Shown: positions 1 through 9,738, counted from the stretch's first letter. The stretch is DNA of 64,000 nucleotides from Methylobacteriaceae bacterium (GCA_947444195.1 CANEZL010000028.1:1-64000), one strand, 5' to 3'. Notes: a model not told the origin generated them from the sequence alone. A program made the numbers and translations.

Positions 1-55
1 AGGCCCGCTCAACGCAAACAAACACAAACCCTCAACACGATCTCACAGCACCCGG

Positions 56-132
<77 letters not shown>

Positions 133-168
133 AACACAACAGCACAACACCATCACAGCACCGAAGCC

Positions 169-205
169 AACGGCCCGTCCCTCAAAAGGACGGGCCGTTC
201 GTCGT
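169..205 (+). terminator. hairpin terminator after tRNA-fMet
   Basis: A perfect 12-bp stem (AACGGCCCGTCC at 169-180, GGACGGGCCGTT at 188-199) with a 7-nt loop, followed by CGTCGTTCG rather than a clean T-run. It lies 36 nt after the tRNA and would end its transcript. Confidence 0.7.
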
Positions 206-657
206 TCGAGCACAGCCTCAGCCCAAACCAGCGCCCAACCACAGCCGATCTGGCCCCCGACCCGAGAGGGGAGGGGGCATAGGACGCCGTCCACGCTTGC
301 CGCCAAGTTTTTTGCTGCAGTGCACTCGCAGAGGTGGAACCCGCCCGCTCACGGGTCCGTTACCGGACGCGGGCTGCTACGGTTCGCGCAACCGCGAGCA
401 ACGACGCATGGTCCTCCGCGATACGGCCGCCCAAGACAGGCTCCTCGTTGAGCCTTGCCCCCGGCAGAAGGGCGCCTTTCGCTGGCGTATCCAGCGGTCC
501 GGCCAAGCGCTCCTCTCGTCTCCCTATGCCTTCGCGAGCGAGGGCGGCGCGCGCCTCTCCGGCGAGCTCTGGCTGCGTGAGACGCGGAGCGCGGCCCGCT
601 CCGGTTGACCGGTGCCGGCCGGCTCCGGATCGGGAGCCGGATCACGAGGGGTGATCG
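200..657. other. intergenic, nothing recognised
   Basis: About 460 bases between the tRNA terminator and the end of the next leftward gene. Reading frames here are short, mutually overlapping and Arg/Pro/Ala-rich, as expected from non-coding GC-rich DNA. I see no RNA gene, repeat or clear promoter. Confidence 0.5.
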
Positions 658-1182
658 TCAGAATCCCTGGAGGCAGGGGCCGAGGGTCGTCCGCAGAGCG
701 GCGTTCCGGTCCTCGGGGATGGAGATCGTCGCGAGGAGCGGCGTCGCACCCTTCTTCACGGCGCTCTGAGACCAGATGAGCTTCGCCCCCGGCTCGGCGA
801 GGGCCAGGGCGACCTCGCGCAGGGGCGCCTCGCCCCGGCGCGTGGGCGCGACCGTGAAGACGAAGCTCGTGGACGGGTCCACCGCGACGGCGCCGCTCGC
901 GCGCGCGCGCGTAGTCCGCACCCCCGCGGCGTTCGAGACGCGCAATTCGGTCAGGGGAGCGGTGCTTCCGGTCGGGCCCTCGAACGCGTCGAAATCGAAG
1001 GGAAGGCCCTCGAATCGCGCGATGGTCAGCACCGCCGCGATGCCGGTCTTGGGCTCGCAATCGAGGCGCAGCGTGACGGGGCGCTGCTCCGATCCGACCG
1101 CTGCGCTGCCCTGGACCTCGAGCGCCGCGGCCGGCGCCGCGGTGGACAGGGCGAGAAGTGCTGCCGCGATCCGCCGTCCCAT
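658..1182 (-). CDS. hypothetical exported protein
   Basis: A 174-residue protein of unknown function. It starts MGRRIAAALLALS and has a Sec signal peptide that probably ends near AAPAAA-LEVQG, so the mature part should be periplasmic. The start at 1182 is preferred over an upstream in-frame start because a good ribosome site (GGGAGGA) sits just before it and the signal peptide then begins at residue 1. The mature part has few cysteines and an alternating hydrophobic pattern that suggests a beta-rich fold. No family was recognised. It reads toward the tRNA with no same-strand neighbour close by. Confidence 0.7.
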   Translation of the reverse strand: MGRRIAAALLALSTAAPAAALEVQGSAAVGSEQRPVTLRLDCEPKTGIAAVLTIARFEGLPFDFDAFEGPTGSTAPLTELRVSNAAGVRTTRARASGAVAVDPSTSFVFTVAPTRRGEAPLREVALALAEPGAKLIWSQSAVKKGATPLLATISIPEDRNAALRTTLGPCLQGF

Positions 1183-1322
1183 ACGGTCCTCCCGATATCC
1201 CGGGCGCGGTCCGCGCCCCGTCAAGCTTGCGTCAACCATGGGGCGCCCCGTGTGCGCCAGCGCAGGTTCGCCCGCGCGGAACGCTCTTACACAACCGCGC
1301 TCAAGGTCGTGAGACGGTTTCG

Positions 1323-1466
1323 ATGCGTACCAAGGTGGTTCTGGCCCTGACGGTGTTCGCCTACCTGATGACGGGCAAGGCGCCGGGCCTGCGCGAATTG
1401 CGCAACCCGGACGCCGAGCACCATGCCGGACGCGCCGTGATCGCGCTCAAGCGGAGTTGGGTCTGA
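1323..1466 (+). CDS. possible small protein, 47 aa
   Basis: A short frame starting MRTKVVLALTVFAYLMTG, with a hydrophobic N-terminus (signal anchor or signal peptide) and a basic C-terminus (ALKRSWV). It converges on, and overlaps by 20 bp, the end of the ChaC-like gene on the other strand. The ribosome site is weak (GTGAG). The hydrophobic start is the only positive sign that it is coding. No family was recognised. Confidence 0.35.
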   Translation: MRTKVVLALTVFAYLMTGKAPGLRELRNPDAEHHAGRAVIALKRSWV

Positions 1467-2169
1467 CGGCATCCGCGTCCGCCGGGAGGCAGGCGCGCAG
1501 CCGCTCGGCCACGAGCTTCTGCAGGGACCACAGGTGCCGGTCGCGGATGCCCAGTTCGGCGCAGGCCTGCACCGTGCGGAACAGGTATTCCGCGCTCGGG
1601 CCGAGATGCCCGCAGGCCGCCGCGATCCGGTCGGCGATCTCGGTATCGGAGAGACGGCCGGAATAGCGGTCGCTCGCCCGGTTCACGAGGAAGGTGAGCG
1701 CCGAGACGGTTCCGTGCTCGGTGGCGACGGGGAGCCAGCGGGCGACGTAGCCCATGCCGCGCATCTCGCGCCGCCAGACCGGCATCAGGGTCGCGTGCAG
1801 GTCCGTGCCGGTGAGACGGAAGGCGACCCCCCGGCAGAGGCCGCCGCGGTCGAGCGCCAGCACGAAGCCCGGCCGCTCCGGCGTGCCGCGGAAGCGCCGC
1901 TGGAGCAGGCAGAAGCGGCGGTGGAAACCGCGCACCGTGCCGAGCCGGCGCTCCGCATAGGCGAATTCCGGCCGCCACATCAGCGAGCCGTAGGCGAAGA
2001 CCCAGAGATCGCCGTCCCCGCTGCGGTCGGCGATGATGCGGTCGAGGCCCGGCCGCAGCTCCTCGTCGCTCATCAGGCGCAGCGCGCGCTCGTCGTCCGG
2101 GACGGGGACTCTGTGGGCGCGGGCGATCAGGTCGAGGTTGAGGTCGAGGTCGTCCGTGAGCGCGGGCAT
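1447..2169 (-). CDS. chaC: ChaC-type gamma-glutamylcyclotransferase
   Basis: A 240-residue cytosolic enzyme of the ChaC family, which cleaves glutathione to 5-oxoproline and Cys-Gly. The diagnostic YGSLMW motif of the gamma-glutamylcyclotransferase fold is at residues 60-65. It is followed by a conserved RGFHRRFCL stretch and a PVWRREM segment that holds the likely catalytic glutamate. The start MPALTDD is chosen because the upstream extension has no family similarity. It is followed upstream on the same strand by a lipoprotein gene 50 bp away. A role in glutathione or redox turnover is inferred from the family. Confidence 0.9.
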   Translation of the reverse strand: MPALTDDLDLNLDLIARAHRVPVPDDERALRLMSDEELRPGLDRIIADRSGDGDLWVFAYGSLMWRPEFAYAERRLGTVRGFHRRFCLLQRRFRGTPERPGFVLALDRGGLCRGVAFRLTGTDLHATLMPVWRREMRGMGYVARWLPVATEHGTVSALTFLVNRASDRYSGRLSDTEIADRIAAACGHLGPSAEYLFRTVQACAELGIRDRHLWSLQKLVAERLRACLPADADAVRPNSA

Positions 2170-2219
2170 GGGCGGTAAGCCAGCACGCCGCGGGCCGGGG
2201 TGCAAGCGTGGCCGGTGCC

Positions 2220-2615
2220 TCAGCCCGTTCGGTTGCCGAAGGTCTCCAACTCGGGAAAGGCCTCCGTGCGGTGTCCGGTGCAGGCCTCGTCGTCGTCGAT
2301 CACCGTGAAGGCGCCGGCCCTCTCCTGCACCACGATCTTCGGCCGCTCGGCCTTGCCGAAGGTGCGGCCCTTCATCTGGGCCGAGACGCAGTAGAGGGTC
2401 CGGCCCGCATCCGCGAAGGGGCCGCTGATGCGGGCGTGCTCGAACCGCACCGGGATGAGCGAGACCGCGCCGAATTCCACCCGGCTCAGGGCAAGGCGGG
2501 CGATGCGCTCGCGCGGCGTCCCGGTCGCGGCTGCTTCGGGGGCCGGCCGGCTGCCCATGCAGCCGGCGAGCCCAGCCGCGAGGCACAGCGCGAGGACGGG
2601 GCGCGGGAACGGCAT
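2220..2615 (-). CDS. hypothetical lipoprotein
   Basis: A 131-residue predicted lipoprotein. The N-terminus MPFPRPVLALCLAAGLAGC ends in a clear lipobox (LAGC), so it should be lipidated and held in the periplasm or outer membrane. The start at 2615 has a strong ribosome site (AAGGAG) and puts the lipobox at the usual distance. The mature domain contains CVSAQMKGRTFG and a DDDEAC segment. Two cysteines after the lipid cysteine could form a disulfide. It lies 50 bp upstream of chaC on the same strand and may be co-transcribed. Function unknown. Confidence 0.78.
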   Translation of the reverse strand: MPFPRPVLALCLAAGLAGCMGSRPAPEAAATGTPRERIARLALSRVEFGAVSLIPVRFEHARISGPFADAGRTLYCVSAQMKGRTFGKAERPKIVVQERAGAFTVIDDDEACTGHRTEAFPELETFGNRTG

Positions 2616-2719
2616 GCGAATCTCCTTCGGGATCCGCAGGATAGGCGGGCGCTGCCACGCTCGAAACATGCGCGGTGAGTGGATCGCGCCGCGGCGCCGG
2701 AACGCCTATCTCTATCCCC

Positions 2720-3436
2720 ATGCAATGGACCGACGAGGGCATCGTCCTGGGCGTGCGCCGCCACGGGGAGACCGGCACCGTGCTGGAGGCGCTGACGGCC
2801 GCGCACGGGCGGCATCTCGGCCTCGTCCATGGCGGGCGCTCCCGGCGGATGCAGCCGGTGCTGCAGCCCGGCAACCGGGTCAGCCTGACCTGGCGGGCAC
2901 GCCTCGACGACGGGCTCGGCGCCTACGCGGTGGAGCCGATCGACTCGGCGGTCTCGCGCCTGATCGGCTCGCCGCTCGCCCTCTACGGCATCACCCATAT
3001 GGCGGGCCTCCTGCGCCTCCTGCCCGAGCGCGACCCGCATCCCGAGCTCTACGCCGCCACCCGCATCCTGATCGACAAGCTGGACGACTCCGACATCGCG
3101 CCGCCGCTGATGGTGCGCTTCGAGCTCGCGATCCTCGCCGAGCTCGGCTTCGGTCTCGATCTCGGCGCCTGCGCGGCCACCGGCAGCAACGACGCGCTGA
3201 TCTACGTCTCGCCCCGTACCGGCCGGGCCGTCAGCGCCTCGGCCGGCGAGCCCTACCGCGACCGGCTGCTGCCCCTGCCGGCCTTCCTGCGCGGCGAGGG
3301 ACTGGGCCCCGACGACGTTTCCAAGGGGTTTACCTTGACGGGTTATTTCCTCGGTCAGCACATCTGGGGCCCGCGGGCCCTGCCGGTGCCGGAGGAGCGG
3401 GGGCGCTTCATCGCATCGAGCCGGCGTGCGGACTGA
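2720..3436 (+). CDS. recO: DNA repair protein RecO
   Basis: A 238-residue RecO, the RecFOR pathway mediator that helps load RecA onto SSB-coated single-stranded DNA. The N-terminal OB-fold region starts MQWTDEGIVLGVRRHGE, the classic RecO opening. It is followed by the LVHGGRSRR strand and the helical C-terminal domain, with RFELAILAELGFGLDL near residue 130. The ATG at 2720 matches the family start. An in-frame GTG 45 bp upstream adds nothing conserved. It is followed 110 bp later by parC on the same strand, a pairing also seen in other Rhizobiales. Confidence 0.93.
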   Translation: MQWTDEGIVLGVRRHGETGTVLEALTAAHGRHLGLVHGGRSRRMQPVLQPGNRVSLTWRARLDDGLGAYAVEPIDSAVSRLIGSPLALYGITHMAGLLRLLPERDPHPELYAATRILIDKLDDSDIAPPLMVRFELAILAELGFGLDLGACAATGSNDALIYVSPRTGRAVSASAGEPYRDRLLPLPAFLRGEGLGPDDVSKGFTLTGYFLGQHIWGPRALPVPEERGRFIASSRRAD

Positions 3437-3546
3437 GTTTGTTCGTGTTATGTTCCATATCGGATCCGGGCAGCCCTGCTGGGTTCCGACCGCCGCCGCC
3501 CGCGGGGCCGTGCGGATCTTCGATCAGAGACTGAACGGGAGCCGTC

Positions 3547-5793
3547 ATGGGCCAGCCCTTCGAGCCGCCGTCCGGCGACGGCATCGAGAGCGTCGAGCTG
3601 AAATCCGCGCTGGAGGAGCGCTACCTCGCCTACGCGCTCTCCACCATCATGCACCGGGCGCTGCCGGACGCCCGCGACGGCCTGAAGCCCGTGCACCGGC
3701 GCATCCTCTACGGCATGCGCCTGCTGCGGCTCGACCCGAACACCGCGCACAAGAAGTGCGCCAAGATCGTCGGCGACGTGATGGGCGATTTCCACCCCCA
3801 CGGCGATCAGGCGATCTACGACGCGCTCGTGCGCCTCTCCCAGGATTTCGCGCAGCGCTACCCGCTGGTCGACGGCCAGGGCAATTTCGGCAACATCGAC
3901 GGGGACGGCCCGGCGGCCTACCGCTACACCGAGGCCCGCCTCACCGAGGTCGCGCGGCTCCTCCTCGACGGGATCGACGAGGACACGGTCGATTTCCGGC
4001 CCTCCTACAACGGCGAGAAGGAGGAGCCGATCGTCCTGCCGGCGGCCTTCCCGAACCTGCTCGCCAACGGCAGCCAGGGCATCGCGGTGGGCATGGCCAC
4101 CTCGATCCCGCCGCACAACGCGGCCGAGCTCTGCGACGCGGCGCTCTACCTGATCAACCATCCCGAGGCGAATTCGGGCCAGCTCGCCAAGTTCGTCCAG
4201 GGACCGGACTTCCCCACCGGCGGCATCCTCGTGGATTCGGCCGAATCCATCGCCGAGGCCTACCGCACCGGCCGCGGCGCCTTCCGCGTGCGCGCCCGCT
4301 GGGCGAAGGAGGATCTCGGCCGCGGCACCTGGAACATCGTCGTCACCGAGATCCCCTACGGCATCCCGAAGAGCCGGCTCATCGAGAAGATGGCCGAGCT
4401 TCTCCAGGAGAAGAAGCTGCCGCTCCTCGCCGACGTCCGGGACGAGTCGGCGGAGGACGTGCGCATCGTGCTGGAGCCGCGCGCGCGCAACGTCGATCCG
4501 GTCATCCTGATGGAATCCCTGTTCCGGCTCACCGAGCTCGAGGCGCGCATCCCGCTCAACCTCAACGTCCTCGTCGACGGGCTGGTGCCGCGGGTGATCG
4601 GGCTCGCCGAATGCCTGAGGCAATGGGTGGATCACCGCCGCGTGGTGCTCCAGCGCCGCTCCCGCTTCCGACTCGGCCAGATCGAGCGGCGCCTGGAGAT
4701 CCTCGGCGGGTTGCTCATCGTCTATCTCGACCTCGACGAGGTCATCCGCATCATCCGCGAGGAGGACGAGCCGAAGGCTGCCCTCATGGCCCGGTTCACG
4801 CTCAGTGAGATCCAGGCCAACGCCATCCTCGACACCCGCCTGCGCTCCCTGCGCAAGCTCGAGGAGATGGAGCTGAAGCGCGAGTTCGAGGAACTCAGCG
4901 CCGAGAAGGCCGAGATCGAGGCGCTGCTCGGCTCCGACGACAGGCAGTGGAAGACGGTCCAGGCCCAGATCCGGGCCGTGAAGAAGACCTTCGGGCCCGA
5001 GACCAAGCTCGGCCGCCGCCGCACCACGCTGGAGAACCCGCCGGACACCGCGGGCGTCGATTTCACCGCGGCCCTCGTCGAGCGCGAGCCGATCACCGTG
5101 ATCGTCTCGGAGAAGGGCTGGATCCGGGCGCTGAAGGGCCATGTGGCCGATCTCTCGGGCGTGTCCTTCAAGGGCGACGACACCCTGAAGATCGCCTTCC
5201 CGAGCGAGACCACGGCCAAGATCCTGCTGCTGGCCTCCAACGGCAAGGTCTTCACCCTCGAGGCCGCCAAGCTGCCGGGCGGTCGCGGCTTCGGCGATCC
5301 GGTGCGCCTGATGGTGGATCTCGACGACGGCACCGAGATCGTGGCCGCGCTCCCCTACAAGCCCGAGAGCCGCCTGCTGATCGCGGCCTCGGACGGTCGC
5401 GGTTTCATCGCGCCCGCCGACGCTCTCGTGGCCAATACCCGCAAGGGCAAGGGCGTGCTGGGCCTCGACGGCGACGCGAGAGCCGCGATCCTGACGCCGG
5501 CCGAGGGCGACCACGTCGCCGTCTGCAGCGCCGACAAGCTGCTGCTGATCTTCCCCGCCACCGAGATCTCGGAGCTCGCCCGCGGCAAGGGCGTGCGGCT
5601 GCAGCGCTGCCGCCAGACGACGCTGGCCGCCGCCCATGTCTTCACCCTGGCGGAGGGGCTGCCCTGGCGCGACGGCGTGGGCCAGAGCCGGCTCGCCACG
5701 CCCGCGATGCTGGAGAAGTTCATGGGCCACCGGACGGATGCCGGCAGCCTGATGTCGCGCAGCTTCCCGACCTTTCAGCGGTTCGGGGCGTGA
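3547..5793 (+). CDS. parC: DNA topoisomerase IV subunit A
   Basis: A 748-residue ParC, the DNA-cleaving subunit of topoisomerase IV, which with ParE decatenates daughter chromosomes. The family core is plain: [11 protein letters not shown], the HPHGD quinolone-resistance region at residues 83-87, and YRYTEAR with the catalytic tyrosine at about 127. The C-terminal beta-pinwheel starts near residue 500. Gln88 occupies the position of E. coli Ser80 and Asp92 that of Glu84. Length and start (GGGAG ribosome site) fit the family. ParC rather than GyrA is called because the C-terminal domain lacks a recognisable GyrA box. Confidence 0.95.
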   Translation: MGQPFEPPSGDGIESVELKSALEERYLAYALSTIMHRALPDARDGLKPVHRRILYGMRLLRLDPNTAHKKCAKIVGDVMGDFHPHGDQAIYDALVRLSQDFAQRYPLVDGQGNFGNIDGDGPAAYRYTEARLTEVARLLLDGIDEDTVDFRPSYNGEKEEPIVLPAAFPNLLANGSQGIAVGMATSIPPHNAAELCDAALYLINHPEANSGQLAKFVQGPDFPTGGILVDSAESIAEAYRTGRGAFRVRARWAKEDLGRGTWNIVVTEIPYGIPKSRLIEKMAELLQEKKLPLLADVRDESAEDVRIVLEPRARNVDPVILMESLFRLTELEARIPLNLNVLVDGLVPRVIGLAECLRQWVDHRRVVLQRRSRFRLGQIERRLEILGGLLIVYLDLDEVIRIIREEDEPKAALMARFTLSEIQANAILDTRLRSLRKLEEMELKREFEELSAEKAEIEALLGSDDRQWKTVQAQIRAVKKTFGPETKLGRRRTTLENPPDTAGVDFTAALVEREPITVIVSEKGWIRALKGHVADLSGVSFKGDDTLKIAFPSETTAKILLLASNGKVFTLEAAKLPGGRGFGDPVRLMVDLDDGTEIVAALPYKPESRLLIAASDGRGFIAPADALVANTRKGKGVLGLDGDARAAILTPAEGDHVAVCSADKLLLIFPATEISELARGKGVRLQRCRQTTLAAAHVFTLAEGLPWRDGVGQSRLATPAMLEKFMGHRTDAGSLMSRSFPTFQRFGA

Positions 5794-5823
5794 GGGAGCC
5801 GCGCCGTTCGCGCCGCGGGCTGC

Positions 5824-5967
5824 CTACCCGATGAACTGGGCCGCGCCGAACAGGGTGCCGAACACCACGCAGATGAACAGGATCAGCCCGGCGATCACCG
5901 CGATCGTCTGGACCGACTGGCGTCTGTCGCGGCGCAGGTAGGATCTCTTCTCGGCGCTCTCGTCCAT
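5824..5967 (-). CDS. small single-pass membrane protein, 47 aa
   Basis: A 47-residue frame. It has a charged N-terminus (MDESAEKRSYLRRDRRQS) followed by one strongly hydrophobic helix (IAVIAGLILFICVVFGTLFG) and a short tail. By the positive-inside rule the arginine-rich N-terminus stays in the cytosol. A GGAGG ribosome site lies 10 nt before the ATG. It converges on the end of parC, 30 bp away. No family was recognised. The clean positive-then-hydrophobic pattern and ribosome site make it a credible gene despite its size. Confidence 0.65.
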   Translation of the reverse strand: MDESAEKRSYLRRDRRQSVQTIAVIAGLILFICVVFGTLFGAAQFIG

Positions 5968-6107
5968 GCCCGCTCAACCTCCGTCGTCGCTTCCGCAATG
6001 CGCCGCGCCCCGGAAAGGGTCCCGCGCTGCGGCAAAGAGTTTCGCGGCGGATGAGAAGGCCTTCGCTCCCGTGCCGGCCGCTCTGCCGGCGCGCGGAGGG
6101 ACGGGCT

Positions 6108-6209
6108 AGCACATCGTCCTGGAAATCGGATCCAGGACGATGTGCTAGGCTCTTGATTCTGCATCGTCTTTTTCCGAAAGCCGGTAACCACCTTTCGGGA
6201 CGATGCGCT
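6108..6209. repeat. dispersed palindromic repeat, family A (two modules)
   Basis: Module 1 is a perfect 15-bp inverted repeat (AGCACATCGTCCTGG at 6108-6122 and its complement at 6132-6146). Module 2 (6161-6209) runs from GCATCGTCTTTTTCCGAAAG through a CCGG centre to CTTTCGGGACGATGC. Close relatives of module 2 recur at 33.4, 45.7 and 47.0 kb, and of module 1 at 20.6 and 45.6 kb. REP-like; function unknown. Confidence 0.85.
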
Positions 6210-6309
6210 ATGCGCTGACCGGAGAGCCGTCGCGCCCGAACCCGCCGCCCTCGCGCAGGTCGTCTCCGGCCTGCGCACCGGATCGAGGGCGCCGCCGGAC
6301 AGGTTTCCG

Positions 6310-6416
6310 CGCAAGGCCGGGATGAGAAGCCCGGCCCAGGGCGTTCATGGAGCGAGGGAACTTCTTCGCTTCTCGACCCCTCCGCCCGCCGGCCCCCGTC
6401 CGGCGGGCGTTTTTTT
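6310..6416 (+). ncRNA. candidate small RNA or leader ending in an intrinsic terminator
   Basis: Three consecutive hairpins occupy a stretch with no gene. The first is GGCCGGG/CCCGGCC (6315-6321, 6330-6336). The second is a weaker AGCGA/TCGCT stem near 6351-6371. The third is the intrinsic terminator at 6383-6416. A single-stranded CCCCTCC segment that could pair with ribosome sites lies between the second and third. This layout resembles alphaproteobacterial trans-acting sRNAs of the suhB/mmgR kind, but I cannot confirm membership. The alternative is a transcription attenuator for livH, which starts 115 bp later. The 5' end is not defined. Confidence 0.4.
6383..6416 (+). terminator. strong intrinsic terminator without an upstream gene
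   Basis: A perfect 10-bp stem (CGCCCGCCGG at 6383-6392, CCGGCGGGCG at 6400-6409) followed by seven T residues, the best Rho-independent terminator noticed in the window. The nearest same-strand gene upstream is parC, ending 590 bp earlier, so a separate transcript most likely ends here. Confidence 0.85.
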
Positions 6417-6530
6417 GTCGTGCGACAGCCGCGCGGCCGGTTCGCAAGCGCGGCCCGCATCCGACTGGCGGCAAGCGCGGCGGTGCGGTACGGGTCTTGC
6501 TGACGGCTGGCGCGGCAGCACGGACCTCAG

Positions 6531-7448
6531 ATGGACGTATTCCTTCAGCAACTGATCAACGGCCTGACCTTGGGCTCGATCTACGGCCTCATCGCCATCG
6601 GCTACACGATGGTGTTCGGCATCATCGGCATGGTGAACTTCGCCCACGGCGACGTCTTCATGGTGTCGAGCTTCATCGCGCTGATCGCCTTCCTCATCCT
6701 CACCGCCTGGCTCGGCATCAGCTCCGTCGCGCTGGCCCTGCTCCTGGTGCTGGTGATCAGCATGGCGCTGACCGCCCTGTGGGGCTGGGCGATCGAGCGG
6801 GTCGCCTACCGGCCCCTGCGGGGCTCGTTCCGCCTCGCGCCGCTGATCTCGGCGATCGGCGTGTCGATCTTCCTCTCGAACTTCGTGCAGGTGGCCCAGG
6901 GCGCCCGCAACAAGTCCCTGCCGCCGATGCTGGAGGGCGGCATCGCCCTCACGCAGGGGGAGGGCTACACGGTGTTCCTCTCCTACAAGCAGTGCCTCAT
7001 CGTCGGCGTCACCGTCGCGCTGCTCACGGGCTTCTGGTACCTCGTCCAGCGCACCCCCTTCGGCCGGGCGCAGCGCGCCTGCGAGCAGGACCGCAAGATG
7101 GCGGCGCTGCTCGGCATCGACGTGGACCGCACCATCTCCCTGACCTTCGTGCTCGGCGCCGCCCTCGCGGCGGTCGCGGGGGTGCTCTACCTGCTCTATT
7201 ACGGCGTGGTCTCCTTCTCCGACGGGTTCGTGCCGGGGGTGAAGGCCTTCACGGCGGCCGTGCTCGGCGGCATCGGCTCCCTGCCGGGCGCCGTGCTCGG
7301 CGGGCTCATCATCGGCCTGATCGAGGTGTTCTGGTCGGCCTACTTCTCCATCGAGTACAAGGACGTGGCCGCGTTCTCGATTCTCGCCATCGTGCTGATC
7401 TTCATGCCGTCCGGGATCCTCGGCCGCGCCGAGGTCGAGAAGGTCTGA
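6531..7448 (+). CDS. livH: branched-chain amino acid ABC transporter permease LivH
   Basis: A 305-residue inner-membrane permease, first gene of a complete liv operon for uptake of leucine, isoleucine and valine (or related amino acids). It has the typical opening [20 protein letters not shown] and the [18 protein letters not shown] segment. About eight hydrophobic helices follow, with the cytoplasmic contact loop near [13 protein letters not shown]. Its TGA overlaps the ATG of livM (ATGA), so the two permeases are translationally coupled. The orphan terminator 115 bp upstream may affect its expression. Confidence 0.95.
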   Translation: MDVFLQQLINGLTLGSIYGLIAIGYTMVFGIIGMVNFAHGDVFMVSSFIALIAFLILTAWLGISSVALALLLVLVISMALTALWGWAIERVAYRPLRGSFRLAPLISAIGVSIFLSNFVQVAQGARNKSLPPMLEGGIALTQGEGYTVFLSYKQCLIVGVTVALLTGFWYLVQRTPFGRAQRACEQDRKMAALLGIDVDRTISLTFVLGAALAAVAGVLYLLYYGVVSFSDGFVPGVKAFTAAVLGGIGSLPGAVLGGLIIGLIEVFWSAYFSIEYKDVAAFSILAIVLIFMPSGILGRAEVEKV

Positions 7449-8827
7449 TGGCGGACGCGCGCAGCAACGGCCTGCCGGAGATCCTCCGGGACGCCGGCCT
7501 CTACGCCCTCGTCGCCCTCGGGCTCTGCGTCCCCCTGATCAGCTACCGCACGGAGGCCGGGCCGACCGGGCTCGAACTCGTCCCGCGCTGGCCGGTCGTG
7601 GCCGCCTTCTGCGCGGGCATCTTCGTCCTCCGGGTCCTGCAGCGCCTCGTCCTCGCCCGCCGCGACGCGCGCAAGCGCCTCACCCCCGCCCCCGACCAAG
7701 CCACCGAGGCGGTGGGCGCCGAGCCCGATGCCGGCCAGCGCTTCTCCGGACTCGGGCTCAAGGTCTTCCTCGCCGTGGCGCTGACGCTGCCCGTGCTCGC
7801 GACGCTGGCGAGCGGCGGCCTCGGGCCCGCCCGCTACTGGATCGATCTCGGCATCCTGATCCTCACCTACGTGATGCTGGGCTGGGGGCTGAACATCGTC
7901 GTCGGCCTCGCGGGCCTGCTCGATCTCGGCTACGTCGCCTTCTACGCGGTGGGCGCCTACTGCTACGCGCTCCTCTCCACCACCTTCGGCCTGTCGTTCT
8001 GGATCTGCCTGCCGCTCGCCGGCCTGTTCGCCGCCGCCTGGGGCATGGTGCTGGGCTTTCCCGTCCTGCGCCTGCGCGGCGACTACCTCGCCATCGTGAC
8101 GCTCGCCTTCGGCGAGATCATCCGCCTCGTCCTCATCAACTGGACGGACGTGACGGGGGGTGCCGCCGGCATCTCCTCGATCCCCCGGGCCACCTTCTTC
8201 GGCATCCCCTTCACGGCGGACGAGGACGGCTTCGCGCCCCGCTTCGGGCTCGAATTCGACTCCATGCACCGGGTCGTGTTCCTGTACTACCTGATCCTGG
8301 CGCTCGCGCTGCTCACCAACCTCGCGACCCTGCGCCTGCGCCGGATGCCCGTGGGCCGCGCCTGGGAGGCGCTCCGCGAGGACGAGATCGCCTGCCGGTC
8401 GCTCGGCATCGACACCACGACGACGAAGCTCACCGCCTTCGCCCTGGGCGCGGCCTTCGCGGGCGTGGCCGGCTCGTTCTTCTCCGTGCGGCAGGGCTTC
8501 ATCAGCCCGGAGAGCTTCACCTTCCTCGAGAGCGCGATCATCCTCGCCATCGTGGTGCTCGGCGGCATGGGCAGCCAGGTCGGCGTCGCGATCGCCGCGG
8601 TGGCCATGGTCGGCGGCCCGGAGCTCCTACGCAATCTCGGCTTCCTCGGCGCCGTGTTCGGGGAGGGCTTCGATCCCAACGAGTACCGCCTGCTCCTGTT
8701 CGGCCTCGCCATGGTGGCGATGATGGTGTGGCGTCCGCGCGGGCTCGTCTCGGTGCGCGTGCCCTCGGTGTCCCTCGGCGCGCGCCGCGCCATCTCGGGC
8801 GCCCATGTCAGCGAGGGGCACGGCTAG
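7448..8827 (+). CDS. livM: branched-chain amino acid ABC transporter permease LivM
   Basis: A 459-residue permease and partner of LivH. The core begins near residue 120 ([28 protein letters not shown]) and contains the conserved [16 protein letters not shown] loop and [17 protein letters not shown]. The N-terminal ~100 residues form an extra region of two membrane helices and a charged loop, which makes it longer than short LivM proteins but usual for Rhizobiales. The start overlaps the livH stop. livG follows after 5 bp. Confidence 0.95.
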   Translation: MADARSNGLPEILRDAGLYALVALGLCVPLISYRTEAGPTGLELVPRWPVVAAFCAGIFVLRVLQRLVLARRDARKRLTPAPDQATEAVGAEPDAGQRFSGLGLKVFLAVALTLPVLATLASGGLGPARYWIDLGILILTYVMLGWGLNIVVGLAGLLDLGYVAFYAVGAYCYALLSTTFGLSFWICLPLAGLFAAAWGMVLGFPVLRLRGDYLAIVTLAFGEIIRLVLINWTDVTGGAAGISSIPRATFFGIPFTADEDGFAPRFGLEFDSMHRVVFLYYLILALALLTNLATLRLRRMPVGRAWEALREDEIACRSLGIDTTTTKLTAFALGAAFAGVAGSFFSVRQGFISPESFTFLESAIILAIVVLGGMGSQVGVAIAAVAMVGGPELLRNLGFLGAVFGEGFDPNEYRLLLFGLAMVAMMVWRPRGLVSVRVPSVSLGARRAISGAHVSEGHG

Positions 8828-8832
8828 ACCCC

Positions 8833-9738
8833 ATGACCCTCCTGACCCCCACCAACCCCAAGACCGCCGAGAAGATCGCGACTGGCCGCGACGCGGTGCT
8901 CACGGTCGCCCATCTCACCATGCGCTTCGGGGGGCTCACCGCGGTCGGCGACCTCTCCTTCGAGGCGCGGGCCGGCGACATCACCGCTCTCATCGGCCCG
9001 AACGGGGCCGGCAAGACCACGGTGTTCAACTGCATCACCGGCTTCTACAAACCGACCGAGGGCATGCTCCGGCTCGCCCACGCGGACGGCAGCGTGCATC
9101 TCCTCGAGCGGCTGCCGAACTTCGCGGTGAACCGCACCGCCCGGGTGGCGCGCACCTTCCAGAACATCCGCCTGTTCCCCGGCATGACCGTGCTGGAGAA
9201 CCTGCTGGTGGCCCAGCACAAGCCGCTGATGCGCGCCTCGGGCTACACGATCCTCGGCCTGCTGGGGCTCGCGGGCTACCGCTCGGCCGAGAAGCAGGCG
9301 ATCGCGCGGGCCAAGGACTGGCTCGACCGCATCGACCTGACCGCGCGGGCCGACGATCCCGCCGGCGCGCTGCCCTACGGGGCGCAGCGCCGCCTGGAGA
9401 TCGCCCGGGCCATGTGCACGGATCCCGTGCTGCTCTGCCTCGACGAGCCGGCCGCCGGCCTCAACCCCCGGGAGAGCGCCGAGCTCAACGACCTCCTGCG
9501 CCACATCCGCGACGTGCACGACACCTCGGTGCTGCTCATCGAGCACGACATGTCCGTGGTCATGCAGATCTCCGACCACGTCGTCGTGCTCGATTACGGC
9601 CGCAAGATCGCCGACGGCACGCCCGCGGAGGTGCGCGCCGACCCCAAGGTCATCGCCGCCTATCTCGGCGTCGAGGACGAGGAGGTGGAGCAGGTCGAGG
9701 CGGAAGTCGGCCTCGCGCACGGGGAGGCGGGGCGATGA
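8833..9738 (+). CDS. livG: branched-chain amino acid ABC transporter ATPase LivG
   Basis: A 301-residue ATP-binding subunit. Walker A is GPNGAGKT near residue 56. The LivG-specific ARTFQNIRLFPGMTVLENL segment follows, then the signature region LPYGAQRRLEIARAMC (a variant of LSGGQ usual in LivG), Walker B LLCLDEPAAGLNP and the switch histidine in LLIEHDM. The start MTLLTPTNP is 5 bp after livM. Its stop overlaps the livF start (ATGA). The acidic C-terminal tail after YLGVEDEE is longer than in E. coli LivG. Confidence 0.96.
   Translation: MTLLTPTNPKTAEKIATGRDAVLTVAHLTMRFGGLTAVGDLSFEARAGDITALIGPNGAGKTTVFNCITGFYKPTEGMLRLAHADGSVHLLERLPNFAVNRTARVARTFQNIRLFPGMTVLENLLVAQHKPLMRASGYTILGLLGLAGYRSAEKQAIARAKDWLDRIDLTARADDPAGALPYGAQRRLEIARAMCTDPVLLCLDEPAAGLNPRESAELNDLLRHIRDVHDTSVLLIEHDMSVVMQISDHVVVLDYGRKIADGTPAEVRADPKVIAAYLGVEDEEVEQVEAEVGLAHGEAGR

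Noticed and set aside
3448..5730. 760-residue frame opposite parC
   Set aside because: It is antisense to a conserved essential gene and its composition (His/Gly/Arg/Glu-rich, no domain) is that of a GC-rich shadow frame.
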